Assembly (NCBI GenBank): GCA_004151065.3
Contig: NWUY0300013389.1
Location: 28,579 to 50,290, forward strand
Direction: 5' to 3'
Origin: Larix sibirica
Taxonomy: Eukaryota; Streptophyta; Pinopsida; Pinales; Pinaceae
Length of the DNA stretch: 21,712 nt
Shown piece by piece: positions 1 through 10,633 of the stretch (positions are counted from its first letter, which is position 1; each line of letters opens with the position of its first letter). Under the pieces are notes generated by a model. It worked only from the letters and a program-made list of their open reading frames with translations, was not told the origin of the DNA and made no database searches. The position numbers and the translations under genes were made by a program.

Positions 1-149
1 TTTATCTTAAATTTTTTACACATCAAAAACAAAATTTACACCTCAAGAATTGTTATCCCTCTCAATACTTAATAGATTTGGGTTTCAGATAAATCTATGT
101 TGATTAATTTCATTTATGTAAAAATTTGACCACCTATAAAAAAAAAAAT
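1..149. other. AT-rich flank
   Basis: AT-rich sequence with homopolymer A and T runs. I see no gene, and no convincing match to the rest of the window before about position 150. Confidence 0.4.
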
Positions 150-240
150 TGACATAAATAACAATAATCTTTCTTATCAAGTTCTACCAACACAAATCAA
201 TTCTAATAATCAGATTTTTTTTTCTAAAAATTTGCGATAA

Positions 241-428
241 TGAATTATTTATTTGTAAATATATTAAATATACTTGAGAAATATTGGTAAGAATCTTCCC
301 AATATTCCAACAACCAATTTTTTTATTATATTCATGAGTTATTTATTTGTAAATACATTAAATATACTTGAGAAATATTGGCAGCAATCTTCCCAATATT
401 CCAGCAACCAATTTTTTTATTATATTCA
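241..428. repeat. Tandem repeat, 94 bp x 2
   Basis: Unit 1 (241-334) and unit 2 (335-428) differ at only a few positions. Both contain the run AATATACTTGAGAAATATTG. Copy B of the large repeat has only one diverged unit at the matching place (about 5175-5290), so the doubling occurred in copy A. Confidence 0.85.
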
Positions 429-1080
429 TATTTGTATGCTTTGTAAAGACACTCATCATGGTATAGATTTTAAAAATGGACAATATTTAATGATTATTCC
501 TAAACTATTGTTGATATGATGTAATCTTCCCAAGATATTGTGATTTCCAAAAAACTTTAATCTCAAGTCTTATACACATAAACAGGGTGGCTGAATATTA
601 TATTGTTTTATGAGGGGCACGCTCCCTGTGCTCACATCACAAAGAGGGGGCATACTTCTAATGTCTTGATTAGAGGAGCATAGAGAAGAGTCCAACTCTC
701 AAGAAAGATATGTTTGAAGCTCACAATATAAATGGAAAAGTGATCTCAGTTTGAGGTAACATTGAAGGGTGTGTTTTAATGATATTGTGTAAAGGAATCT
801 GAGTTTTATTAATGATTTTGTTTAGAAAAAGATCAAGGGTATGTTATTATATGAGGAATGGGAGATGCTTAAATGTTAAAATAAGGAAGCTAGCAAGTAT
901 CATTTTGTATTTACTCACTCAGAATACAATTATTAAAAGGAATGGTACCGATAGAAAAGGGTGTACAATCATCCAAAATACTATGTTGTAATTTTGTTTA
1001 GCTTATTTATACTGTAATTGGAACATGTTTTGATGTTTTTAACATTAATTTTATTCAATCAATATAAATAAATAACTACA

Positions 1081-1740
1081 AGATACATAAACATTCATCA
1101 TAAATACACAATAATTTTAAATTGTGGAGATTTTTTTGGGTAGGAAAACTTTGAAGATCGAAGATATTTCTATAATGATCTTGTTGTGGGTATGCTTCTC
1201 ACACTCATCAATCATATTCATATTCTAGGATGATTCAACATTCTAGTTAATTGGAAATATATTGAAAAGTTTTTAGACAAAGAGGTTTTTGAAGAAGGGT
1301 TTATATCCAAGTGCATGTTTATGTGTCGTGGTTGATTTAGAGAAAGATTTTCCAAAGGAAAAACAACTAACTGTGGATGCATATTGTCACTTGCAAGGGT
1401 TAGAATATGAACATCTCCCTTTCAGACAACCAATTCCATGACTATGATGTTTTTCTAAAAGACTACAAAAGGAGCTTATTCCTCGATAAAAAAACCAAAG
1501 GAGGACCATCCCATTCAAACAATAAATAGGAAACATACATCACCTTAGAAGAAAAATACGAAAGACCCAACTCTAATGGCAAGTTGCTTTAGGATATTAA
1601 AGGAGCAAAGTAAATTAAATGAGGATAAGGAAGCACTAGGAAAAAATCTAACAGAGATTACTAAGAATGACTAGAAAGAGGATCTGGAAGAGACTACATT
1701 GAGAGGGAAGGAGCAAAGAAAAAATGGAGATGAGGAATGA
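1081..1740 (+). pseudogene. LINE ORF1 (gag-like) remnant, copy A
   Basis: A 49-codon open stretch at 1292-1441 reads, in part, LYPSACLCVVVDLEKDFPKE, then a gap, then YEHLPFR. This is the pattern of plant non-LTR retrotransposon ORF1 proteins: a DUF4283-type domain ending in V-D-L-x-K-x-x-P, about 20 residues, then the Y-E-x-x-P-F-R that precedes the CCHC knuckle. The knuckle itself is not visible. After a stop at 1439-1441 another frame reads DVFLKDYKRSLFLDKK, and 1576-1740 gives a charged Glu/Lys-rich stretch with internal stops. The same frame order appears in copy B. There are stops and frame changes throughout, so it is not functional. Family assignment is from motif memory. Confidence 0.55.
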
Positions 1741-2487
1741 ATTGCAAAAGATAATCTCCTAGAGAAGGGAAATAAGGAAAAGGAGGAAGTAGTTGGAAAA
1801 ACATGTACTAATGGATGATGATAGTAATCCCTTGATATGCAAGAGGCTTGAGAAAGATACCCCTTCATTTATCCTCGTAAGAGAATGGAAGTTGAAAAAA
1901 TAATTCAATGAAAGAGTAGTGGGTCATAACAAGGCATTGGGATACCAATATTTTATTACCAACTTAGTATGGTTATACGCATGAACTAAGGAAGACATTT
2001 AGGTATGCATTATTCGTGCATTATATTATATAACCAATTTGTTAAGAAACATAATTTAAAGCATGCTAAACATAAGTGGTTGAAGGCTAGGACTAGGAGA
2101 GAAAACCCTCCCACCCATCTGAGCACGATATGGGATTGGAAAGAGGAACAATACGTAAAACAACTTGGGAAAAAATTATTTTTGTAATCAATTACAAATA
2201 TATAGTCATAACCCTTCATTTTTCTCTAATACAAAGATAATCATTATTGTGAAGAAGAAAAAAAGAAAATCATTGAAAGGATGGAGTGGAGAAAAGATGT
2301 GGTCTTCTCCCTCTGTCCCCTATCATCCCTACCATGAACTCTATTATCAACATGAGGTTGGAAGAGGCTTGTAGAAGAGTGGTTTATGTGGGGAGATGAA
2401 ATTTGGGGTTGCATAGAGGAGGTGAGGTGTCTCTGGTGAATAGGATAGGAGGTTGTTGGCATATACCACATTCTTTAGTAAGATTTG

Positions 2488-2585
2488 ATTCTATGCCACA
2501 ATAGATAAAGTTCTAGATCTTATTCTATGCCACAATAGACAAAGTTCTAGATCGTATTCTATGCCACAAGAGATAAATTTCCAAC
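2488..2585. repeat. Tandem repeat, 34 bp x 3
   Basis: Units at 2488-2521, 2522-2555 and 2556-2585 (the last one short) each begin ATTCTATGCCACAA and run to GTTCTAGATC. The matching place in copy B (about 7500-7555) has a single diverged version, so this is an expansion private to copy A. Confidence 0.85.
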
Positions 2586-3425
2586 AATAGACACCTCACA
2601 TCCTCAATGTCAACAACCTCTCCCTATCCTTCTCTGCATATACCACATTATATGCTTCTTGATTTTGTGCTTGCTCATGATCTATGAGTCATGTTGTGTG
2701 GATTTGGCTTGAGAGAGGTTGATCTACTTTAGTACCTCTATGAATTATCATTGGTTTATGCTTTGTGGGTTGTGTTCAATTGATGCTAGCAATGGCTTGG
2801 ATTGTGGCTAGGGTTTGTGATTGCCTGATATCATGGCTTATGGCGGGGATTCAACCCTACATGTGGTCGTGATTATGAAAAAATGTTAAAGTTTCCTCTA
2901 ACATTCATGTTGGAGGGCGTGGCATGACTAAAGGATCTCGACTGTCAAATTTCTCATGGGACCTAGAACTATTGCATACCATGATTTCCTCTTGTTGTGG
3001 CCTAATATTGCAACCTAGATGGGTTTTACTACTACTTGTATATATAAGATAATTGTGTGGCTTGGTGATTAGATCAATTGATTCTCATCCTTCTTTAGCC
3101 CTTGAGATGTTGGTTTTGGATCGCTTTAGGAAATTGCATGATGTGTACTTGAATATTTTGGTTTTATTTTTTTATGTAGCCTTGGGAGTGTGCCTTCCCC
3201 ACACACTTTATCGACAATTCTTGGGGGATTGTTTCTCTTCCATCTCATGTTTCTCCATTACATGTTATCAATGATTTGTAAATGGATTCTTTTTGGTCTA
3301 TAGAAAATCATATAGGCTATGCTAGTTGATGTTTATCCTAGGTTCCAAGTTTTTTCTACTACTCATGAATTTTAGTAGAGTTTAAAGGAAGCATTTAAAA
3401 AAAAACTATCCCTATCATAAATAAT

Positions 3426-3436
3426 AAATACCAAAA
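3426..3436. repeat. SINE target-site duplication, left
   Basis: AAATACCAAAA, identical to the right copy at 3670-3680. Confidence 0.75.
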
Positions 3437-3669
3437 TTCTATCAAATCTCACTAGCACGCTTGGTTTTGAGAAGCCTTGTTCTACTTGGCGACCCGAGTT
3501 CAAACCTCGCAAGGTAGTTAGGAGGAGACACTTAAAATATAACCGTGTTAAGGGTTGGTGTGGCCTAGGCCAGGTGCGATCCCCAGATTGATGGCTTAGG
3601 TTCCCTTAGGTTGTGGTTTCTTTGAGAACAGGCTAGTCTCGCAAGTCACGGGAAAACTAGCAAACAAAA
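3437..3669 (+). mobile_element. tRNA-derived SINE
   Basis: A 233-bp insertion with an internal RNA polymerase III promoter: an A-box-like TAGCACGCTTGG at 3453-3464 and a B-box-like GAGTTCAAACC at 3496-3506, 31 bp apart, followed by a GC-richer body quite unlike the AT-rich surroundings and a short A-rich tail. It is flanked by the 11-bp direct repeat AAATACCAAAA at 3426-3436 and 3670-3680. The paralogous place in copy B (about 8370-8390) reads AAATTCCAAAGTTAAAACAC with no insertion. That gives body, target duplication and empty site together. The exact 5' end is uncertain by a few bases. The SINE family is not identified. Confidence 0.8.
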
Positions 3670-3680
3670 AAATACCAAAA
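3670..3680. repeat. SINE target-site duplication, right
   Basis: AAATACCAAAA directly after the A-rich tail. From here the sequence resumes its match to copy B (TCTAAAACACTAA against TTAAAACACTAA). Confidence 0.75.
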
Positions 3681-3814
3681 GTCTAAAACACTAATATCAT
3701 TAATCCAAGTATATCAACCAATTTATTGTGATTATAATATTTTCCTTTTTATTCACCATATTCCTTTATTTCTAATATTACTCTTATATTTATTTCATTT
3801 TAAATTGGTGTGAT

Positions 3815-4182
3815 TCATTTTATTTTTTTCTCATTAGTTTTTTAATTAATTAATAATTATTTATTTAACTTCCCACATTTCTCTTCTTCCATTCTAAATA
3901 TTCCACTTTGTTTTACATTTTTTCAACCTTATCTTATCCTTTAAAATAATTTTTCTACATTCTTTTACATTTTTAAAATGGTGAGCTTTTTTTTATTTTT
4001 TTTTATTTTTTCTCATTAATTTTTTAATTAATTAATCATTCTTTATTTGACATTATAACCTCTCCCACATTTCTCTTCTTCCATTCTCAATCTTCCACAT
4101 TGTTTTACATTTTTCGATCTCATCTTGTCCTTCAAAATAATCTTTCTACCTTCTTTTACATTTTCTCTCCCTCAAAATGAGT
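3815..4182. repeat. Tandem repeat, about 182 bp x 2
   Basis: Unit 1 (about 3815-3985) and unit 2 (about 3990-4182) share the order: T-run, TCTCATTA, TTTTTTAATTAATTAAT, CACATTTCTCTTCTTCCATT, GTTTTACATTTTT, then TTTTACATTTT. The offset is 182 bp (TCATTAGTTT at 3831 against TCATTAATTT at 4013). Identity is roughly 80-85 percent by eye. It is pyrimidine-rich and non-coding. Copy B ends before this region. Confidence 0.75.
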
Positions 4183-5064
4183 GATAACATGACCCAAAAC
4201 CTCCTTTTTATACAAATTCTACGCAACTAAAACCCAAAAAATAAATGGAGAGTAGATGTTTCTATGTATATGGTGAATTCTCCATGTATGGGTTTGATAA
4301 CGTATGAAAGGTTGTTACCTGACTTAAACTCGAAAGAAGGGCTGGTTTAAAATCACAATGGCTAACATGGGCATGCTTAGTAAAGCAAAAAGAGCAAAGT
4401 ATGAATTCTCTATTAGAAATTATTGGTCACTATTAATCAATTTTTCTCAATGGATTCTTAGGAAGTTATATATTAATATTAAAATTCGATTTTATTGTAA
4501 ATATATTTTTAAAATTTTAAAATAATGAGTAAATATTTAGATATAAGATATTTTAAAAATAAATGTTTAAAGTTTAAAAATGTTTCAACATTTTTAATAG
4601 ACATTTCCGTTATCATTAAGTAATTCAAATGAATTTTTGTAAAAATTTATTTGAATTTATAAACTTATAGAATATCAACTTGAAACATTTAAACATTTTT
4701 AAACTCTAACTTAATTTATTATCAATTCACACAAAAATCATTTAAATATTTTAATGATAAATAAAATGTTCACTTACTTTAAAATATTTATAAACTCTAA
4801 CCTCATTTATTTGCAAAATACTTAATACAATTATAATTAACTATAAAAATATTATACTTAATTTAATTAAAATATAGTTTACAAATTCTAACCATACTCT
4901 ACTCTCAACTATATATTAACACTAAAAATAAATTTGTTAAACCTTACAACCACATATCCATACAAACGTCACCCCACCATCATCATATTAACAACACCCA
5001 ATGGTGTGAGGTCATATATATATGAATGAGAAAATATATATTAAACATATTGGAGAAATGGTGT
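4183..5064. other. AT-rich spacer between repeat copies
   Basis: Very AT-rich with many TTTAAA and AAATATTT runs. All frames are closed by frequent stops. I see no gene, RNA or mobile-element signature. Confidence 0.5.
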
Positions 5065-5335
5065 TAAGTAAGTAATGGCATCAATCTTTCTTCCCTGGTT
5101 CTGGTTCCAGCAATACAAATCGATTCCACTAGCCAGGTTTTCTTTCAACATTTTCAAGGGTAGGTTACTTTTCATGAATATATTAGATATATCACATAAA
5201 GTTTGGTAGAGAAGAAATGGCAGCAATCTACCCAAGTTCCACCAACCAATTTTGCATAAATTTTCCTTTTAAATTTTTTTATTATATTCAAAGTTGTACA
5301 TATGGACAATACTTAATGGATGAGTTGTATGATGT

Positions 5336-5485
5336 AATTTGTTGTGATCAATCTCCAAAAAGAAAATTAATTTCAAAGTGTTATGCACATAAGGGAGGTG
5401 GTTGAATATTATAATTTGTTGTGATCTCCAAAATGAAAATTAATTTCAAAGTGTTATGCACATAAGGGAGGTGGTTGAATATTAT
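5336..5485. repeat. Tandem repeat, 73-77 bp x 2
   Basis: Unit 1 (5336-5412, 77 bp) and unit 2 (5413-5485, 73 bp) both start AATTTGTTGTGATC and end GGTGGTTGAATATTAT. They differ mainly by a 4-bp indel, so the duplication is recent compared with the A/B split. Copy A has one unit here. Confidence 0.9.
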
Positions 5486-5895
5486 ATTGCTTTATGAGGG
5501 GCATGCTCCCTATACTCACGTCACAAAAGGGGGGCATAATTTTAATGTCTTCATTAGAGGAGCATAGAGAAGAGTCCAACGCCTTAAAAAAATTATATTT
5601 TAAGCTCAAAATATAAATGGAAAAATGCACTCACTTTGAAGTAATTTTGAAAGGTGTGTTTTAATGATTTTGCATAAAGGGAATTGGATATATATATAAT
5701 TGGTTTTATTAATATTTTTTAATGTTATAAAGGGAATTGAGTTTTATTAATGATTTTTTTGGTTTAGGAAAAGTTAATGGGTATGTTATTATATGGGAAC
5801 GGGCAGATGTTTATATGTCAAAAATAAGTATTGTTCCTTCCCATAAAGCTAGCAAGTGTCATTCTGTCACCTCATTAGAATACAATTATTAAAAG

Positions 5896-6203
5896 GAATG
5901 GTATTGATCAAAGGATGGACAATGACCCACAATATTATGTTGTTTTTAAAGCTTATTAGTACTATACCCTTGTAATGTTTCATTGTTTTTAATACAAATT
6001 TCATTAAATCAACATACATTCCCTTGTAATGTTTCATTGTTTTTAATACAAATTTCATTAAATCGGCATACATATGAATGGTATTGATCAAAGGATGGAC
6101 AATGGCCCACAATATTATATTGTTTTTAAAGTTTATTAGTACTATAACCTTGTAATGTTTCATTGTTTATAATACAAATTTCATTAAATCAACATACATA
6201 GCT
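5896..6203. repeat. Nested tandem repeats, 180 bp and 54 bp
   Basis: An outer repeat starts GAATGGTATTGATCAAAGGA at 5896 and again at 6076 (period 180). Inside the first outer unit, a 54-bp unit starting CCCTTGTAATGTTTCATTG is doubled (5967-6020 and 6021-6074). The second outer unit holds one inner unit. The open frame on the minus strand here is a by-product of the repetition, not a gene. Confidence 0.9.
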
Positions 6204-6204
6204 G

Positions 6205-6870
6205 CAACGTATATAAATGTTCATCACAAATGTATAATATTTTTAAGTTATTGAAAAAACTATTTTGGAGTAGGAAAACTTCGAGGATATATCCTTATAA
6301 CGATCTTGATGTGGATATTCTTCTCAAACGTGTTAATTATATTCTAGGATGCTAGATACATTATAGCTAATTGGAAATAGTATAGGAAGTTTCTAGAAAA
6401 AGGGGCTTTGAAGGAGGGTTTATATTCAAGTGCATGCATATGTGGAGCGATCGATTTAGAGAAAGGTTTACCGAAGGAAAAACAAATGAACTTGGATGGA
6501 TAGTTTTATTTACAAAAGTTAGATTATGAATGCTTCCCTTTCAAGTGAACAATTCCATGATTGATGATTTTGTGAAAGAGTATAAAAGGAACCTATTCCT
6601 TAACCAAACAAGTTAAAAAAGAAGCATCCCATTTAAACAAAAAATATGAGACAAACATCACCTTAGAAGAAATAAACAGAAGACCCAACTCCAATGACAT
6701 TGATTTAAGATATTAGAAGACCAAAGTAAAGTAAACGAGGATGACGAAGCATTATGGAAAAATCCGAGCAAGATTACTAAGAATGAGTAGGAAGAGGCTC
6801 TGGAAGAGACTACACTGGGAGAGAAGGAACAAAGACAAAATGAAGATGAGGAATGAATCTTGGAATGCAA
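6205..6870 (+). pseudogene. LINE ORF1 (gag-like) remnant, copy B
   Basis: Counterpart of the remnant at 1081-1740. From 6408 the frame reads LKEGLYSSACICGAIDLEKG, then LPKEKQ, then stops at 6501-6503. After that stop the same frame gives Y-x-C-F-P-F-K, matching the V-D-L-x-K-x-x-P and Y-E-x-x-P-F-R positions in copy A. A further frame reads DDFVKEYKRNLFL. The charged stretch at about 6680-6860 matches copy A at 1590-1740. Stops and shifts differ from those in copy A, so both decayed independently. Clearly dead. Confidence 0.55.
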
Positions 6871-8556
6871 GCTCCTAGAAAAGGGAAATGTGACAAAGGA
6901 GAAAGTAGTTGGAAGGAGGTATACTAACGGATGACGACAATAATCCCTTAATACTCAAGAGGCTTGAGAAGTAAGGATACCCCTTCCTTTAGCCTCACGA
7001 GAGAATGGAAGTGGAAAATTAAATAATTCAAGGAAAGAGAAGTGGGTCATAACAAGGCATTGGGATCCCAATCTTTTATTTCCAACTTTGATTATACACG
7101 GAAAAAAAAATAGTTAGTTATATATTATGGGTTTATTTTATTATATAAGAAATTTGCTACGCAATATGATTTAAAGCGTGCTAAACATAAGTGGTTGAAG
7201 GTGAGGAGAGAAAGCCCTCCCCACCCATATGAGAATGATATGGGGTTGGAAGGAAAAACAATATGTAAAACTTGTACTAAAGAAAGGTTCATTTTTGTAA
7301 TCAGTTAAACAAATATAGTTGTAGCCCTTCTTTTTTATCTAATACAAAGATAACCATTACTGTGAAAAAAAAAGTCATTGAGAGGACAGAGTGGGACGAA
7401 GAGGCTCTTTGTTCCCTCTCTCCCCTATCACCCCTATCCTAAACCATGTTATTAACTCAATGTTGGAAGAGGCTTGTGGGAGAGTGGTACCACATTCTCT
7501 GCTAAGATTTGACACTATGTATATTGTGGTGGCTAGATCTAGTTCCTAGCATGTGGCATATCTCCCTATGCTTCTCAATTTTGTGCCTACTCGTGATCTA
7601 TGTTCCCTAGTGTGTGAATTTGGCTAAATAGGGATCAATCTACTTTAGTATCTTTGTGGATTATAATTGGTTTATTAAATGTGAGTTGTGGTCAATTTAT
7701 GCTTGCAATGGCTTGGATTTTGGATAGGGTTTGTGCTTTCCTATTATTGTGGCTCATGGTAAGGATTCAACCCTACATGAGGCCATGATTATGATGTAAT
7801 TTTAAAGACCCCTCTAACATGAATGTTGGAGGGTGTGGCACGACTAGAGGATCTTGATTGTCAAATTTCTTATGAGACCTAGAACTATTGCAAACTATTC
7901 TTTCCTATTATGGTGGCCTGATATTGAAACTTAGCTAGGGTTTCATTACTTCATGGCATATCTAAGATAATTGTGTCTTGGTGATTAGATCGATTGGTTA
8001 TCATCCTCGTTTGCCCCTTACGATGTTGGTTTTGGATCACTAAAGACAAGTGCATGGTGGATTGTAAGATTTTAGTTTTATTTTTGGTGGTCTTGGGAAT
8101 GTGCTTTCCCACACTTTATCGATAATTCTTGGGGGTTGTTTCTCTTTCATCTCATGTTGCTCCATTAACATGGTGTCGGGGATCCATTATGGACTATATC
8201 AATATCATCCAAGTTATGTAGCCAATTGATATTTGTTCTAGGTGTTTAAGTATTTTTTACCTACTCATGAATGTAGATGTCTACTTTTACAACATGCATT
8301 TTTTAAACATTTCTAATAAAGCTTAAAAGAAGCATTTTTCTTAAAAAAATGATTACCCTTATCAAAAATAATAAATTCCAAAGTTAAAACACTAAATTCA
8401 TTAAAATGTATCAACCATATTTAATATAATTATAATATTTTAATTTTAGCCTGTTTATCTCTAAATTTAACATTACTCTCATATTTATTTGAATGTGAAA
8501 TTGTTTGCTTATTTTTACTTTATTAAACTTTCATTTCATTTATAATCATTTATTCA

Positions 8557-8568
8557 ACTCTGATACCA
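8557..8568 (-). other. Copia-type primer-binding site
   Basis: On the minus strand this reads TGGTATCAGAGT, the sequence complementary to the 3' end of initiator tRNA-Met that Copia-type retrotransposons use as primer-binding site (usually TGGTATCAGAGC, so one mismatch). On the minus strand the bases just before it are CCTTACA, i.e. an LTR ending in CA as expected. The LTR should therefore lie at higher coordinates, from 8569 rightwards. I cannot place its other end, and no second LTR, gag or pol is present, so this is a fragment. Confidence 0.55.
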
Positions 8569-8637
8569 TGTAAGGTTTGTCATTACACCAAAACCCGCAA
8601 ATGTTGATAAACATTTTAAACCAGGGACATAGTCCAA
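8569..8637 (-). mobile_element. Probable Copia LTR end (partial)
   Basis: Directly adjoins the primer-binding site and reads towards it on the minus strand, ending in CA. The LTR presumably continues into the duplicated block after 8638, but its far end is not identifiable from sequence alone. Only one LTR is visible. Confidence 0.35.
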
Positions 8638-10070
8638 GGATCCCAGTGTGACGATCAGTCCACAATATATTCCCAAAGATGCATCGATTATAACCGATAT
8701 TCCAACAAATACATGGGGATCTATGAACACTCAAACCACATTATGGTAGTAAACCCTATTTAATGTGATGCCATCAAACTTACCAACTCATACACATGAT
8801 TAACACTCCATGCCCACTAGAATTTATGAATTTATGCATAGTTCATTATCATGGTGATGCCCATCAACCACTAGATTATAGCTTGATGAATCTAGTGTCT
8901 TAACCATTGAATAAACTTGTCTTCAAATTTAAAATTTAAATAGAATGTTCTCAACATTAAAATTTCACATTATCTTTGACCTTAAATACATTCTCTTTAA
9001 CATTAAATTCATTATCTTCAAACATCAAATATGTTTCTTTTCCCCACATTAATGAGACCCTGGCGCACCAACTCAATTGGTATCATCTTGTCTTCTATCT
9101 GTAAAGACTTGGTGCACCATTTCGGTTGGTATCATCTTTTCTACCTTGAACATCTTTTATTTTTTATACACTTTTCAATTGTTCTTTATTGCTTTGTCAT
9201 AGTCACTGAATCATCTCATTCTCGTTCTCTTCGATTTCTTTGATCATATCCTTTGCTGCTTTTTAACTCCAACCCTTTTTCCATGAGTTTATAATTACTA
9301 TTTTTTATTAATGCACTCAGACTGATTATTGAGACAACTGGTTTCTACCAATCAGATTATCTAGTTGATATAAGTTAAAACTACGACATGAAAATGAATC
9401 AATTAATTTTGTAATTCTGAAAAGAAAAGATGACATAAATAAAGTCTCAATGATTAATGTCTAAATTACATAATTAGGGTATCGCGGTTTTTAACTTGTG
9501 CTATAGCGTAAGTTTTTTTTAAGTGTAAATCCCTAATCCCTATAAAACCATATTCTAAATCAGATTTTATTTAGAAAATTCTAAAAAATATATATTAGTT
9601 GATGGTAGTTGTATTTGATGATTTTCTAGATCTCATTCGCCTACTATAGTTATTGATAAGCATTTGATATTAATTTCATTTCAATTCTAATCATTGAAAT
9701 TTTACTAAATGAAATATCATTTTTGGAAATAATCTATAATCTATATCTATGAATATAGAAATATTTAATACCTAAATATTTTAATAAATGTTGATTTTCT
9801 GATTTTTTTTATTTTTCTTTTAATGAAAATACTACATATTATTTTCTTAATTACATTCCTTACTCACCTTTTCATTTTAAATATCTTCATTATTTATCTT
9901 TTCATTTTGATTTGTTCTGATTGGTTTATAATAACCCAGGTCAATATGGAATCCAAATCAGTTTTTCAAAACTCATGCAAGCATGGGTTTATGAAGCCTT
10001 TCTTCATCAATTAGGCCAAAGTCCAAACCCTTCTCTAATAAAATATATTGAACAAACTAGACATTGCACC
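8638..10070. other. AT-rich non-coding stretch (also at 13020-14452)
   Basis: No gene seen. Short direct repeats stand out at about 9058-9150, where GGCGCACCAACTCAATTGGT and GGTGCACCATTTCGGTTGGT are each followed by ATCATCTT and TTCT. The short open frames at 9031-9243 and 9823-10014 are composed of low-complexity AT-rich codons and have no recognisable domain. Confidence 0.45.
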
Positions 10071-10459
10071 AATAGACAAGAATCATGAGGTGGCAATGTC
10101 AACCTAATATAACTATTAGCTTCTATGCTTAATGAGCCTTCAATCTACTTGGGAGTATGGGAGCCTTCAATCTACTTGGGAGTATGGGAGTATGAGAGGT
10201 ATAGTGAATTTATATGTTCCTTGATTGGTATAAACTGAACTACAACATCAAAATCAATAACCAACAGTATAATTATAAAAAACAATAGACAAGAATCACG
10301 AAGTGGCAATGTCAACCTAATATAACTATTAGCTTCTGTGTTTAATGAGTCTTAAATCTACTTGGGAGTATGAGAGGTATAGTGAATTTATATGTTCCTT
10401 GATTGGTATAAACTTAACTACAACATCAAAATCAATAACCAACAGTATAATTATAAAAA
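10071..10459. repeat. Tandem repeat, about 210 bp x 2 (also at 14453-14841)
   Basis: Unit 1 (10071-10280) and unit 2 (10284-10459) share AATAGACAAGAATCA, GTGGCAATGTCAACCTAATA, AGTATGAGAGGTATAGTG and ACCAACAGTATAATTATAAA in order. Unit 1 also contains an extra exact doubling of about 26 bp (GAGCCTTCAATCTACTTGGG at about 10136 and about 10162). Confidence 0.85.
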
Positions 10460-10633
10460 CAAATTTTATTTGAAAGGGTAAAAGGACAACAGTTGTTGAT
10501 GCCTGCTTCACAATTGTCAAAAAGTTTTCTTTCCCCAATTTATCTTTCTGCCAATATAAAATAAACATGTCTCTGGCTTAAAATCCCTCTCTTTTGAACT
10601 TTGACGGAAGTTATAAATTTCCACAATACTAAC

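Larger units (their letters stand above)
150..3840 (+). repeat. Dispersed repeat, copy A (holds LINE ORF1 remnant)
   Basis: Copy A of an old direct duplication whose partner is at about 5065-8556. Blocks align in the same order in both: 150-230 with 5065-5150, 560-730 with 5460-5600, 1081-1420 with 6205-6530, 1660-1900 with 6770-7000, 2020-2160 with 7140-7270, 2660-3260 with 7560-8160, and 3681-3840 with 8385-8556. By eye the copies differ at roughly one base in four or five, with many indels, so the duplication is old. Direction is given by the ORF1-like remnant. I cannot tell a tandem segmental duplication from two insertions of one element, because no terminal repeats or target duplications stand out at the edges. 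Confidence 0.75.
5065..8556 (+). repeat. Dispersed repeat, copy B (holds LINE ORF1 remnant)
   Basis: Diverged partner of copy A at about 150-3840, same orientation and same block order. It lacks the SINE and the 34-bp and 94-bp tandem expansions of copy A but has its own tandem repeats at 5336-5485 and 5896-6203. The match to copy A stops near 8556 (TAATCATTTATTCAACT against AATTATTTATTTAACT), exactly where a Copia primer-binding site begins. Confidence 0.75.

Noticed and set aside
2005-2187. 60-codon open frame at 2005-2187 with a partly similar frame in copy B
   Set aside because: Some residues agree in copy B (about 7140-7270), but copy B has indels that break it and I recognise no domain, so it is not claimed as a gene.
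3453-3506. tRNA gene suggested by A- and B-box-like motifs
   Set aside because: No cloverleaf can be drawn with an acceptor stem. The flanking target duplication and empty site show a SINE instead.
5867-6163. 98-codon open frame on the minus strand with internally repeated protein sequence
   Set aside because: The repetition follows exactly from the nested DNA tandem repeat; copy A of the larger repeat does not keep the frame open, and codon content is AT-driven.
9031-10014. Open frames at 9031-9243 and 9823-10014, both repeated 4382 bases on
   Set aside because: Their conservation comes only from the perfect duplication; the protein sequences are low-complexity and no motif or splice context supports them.
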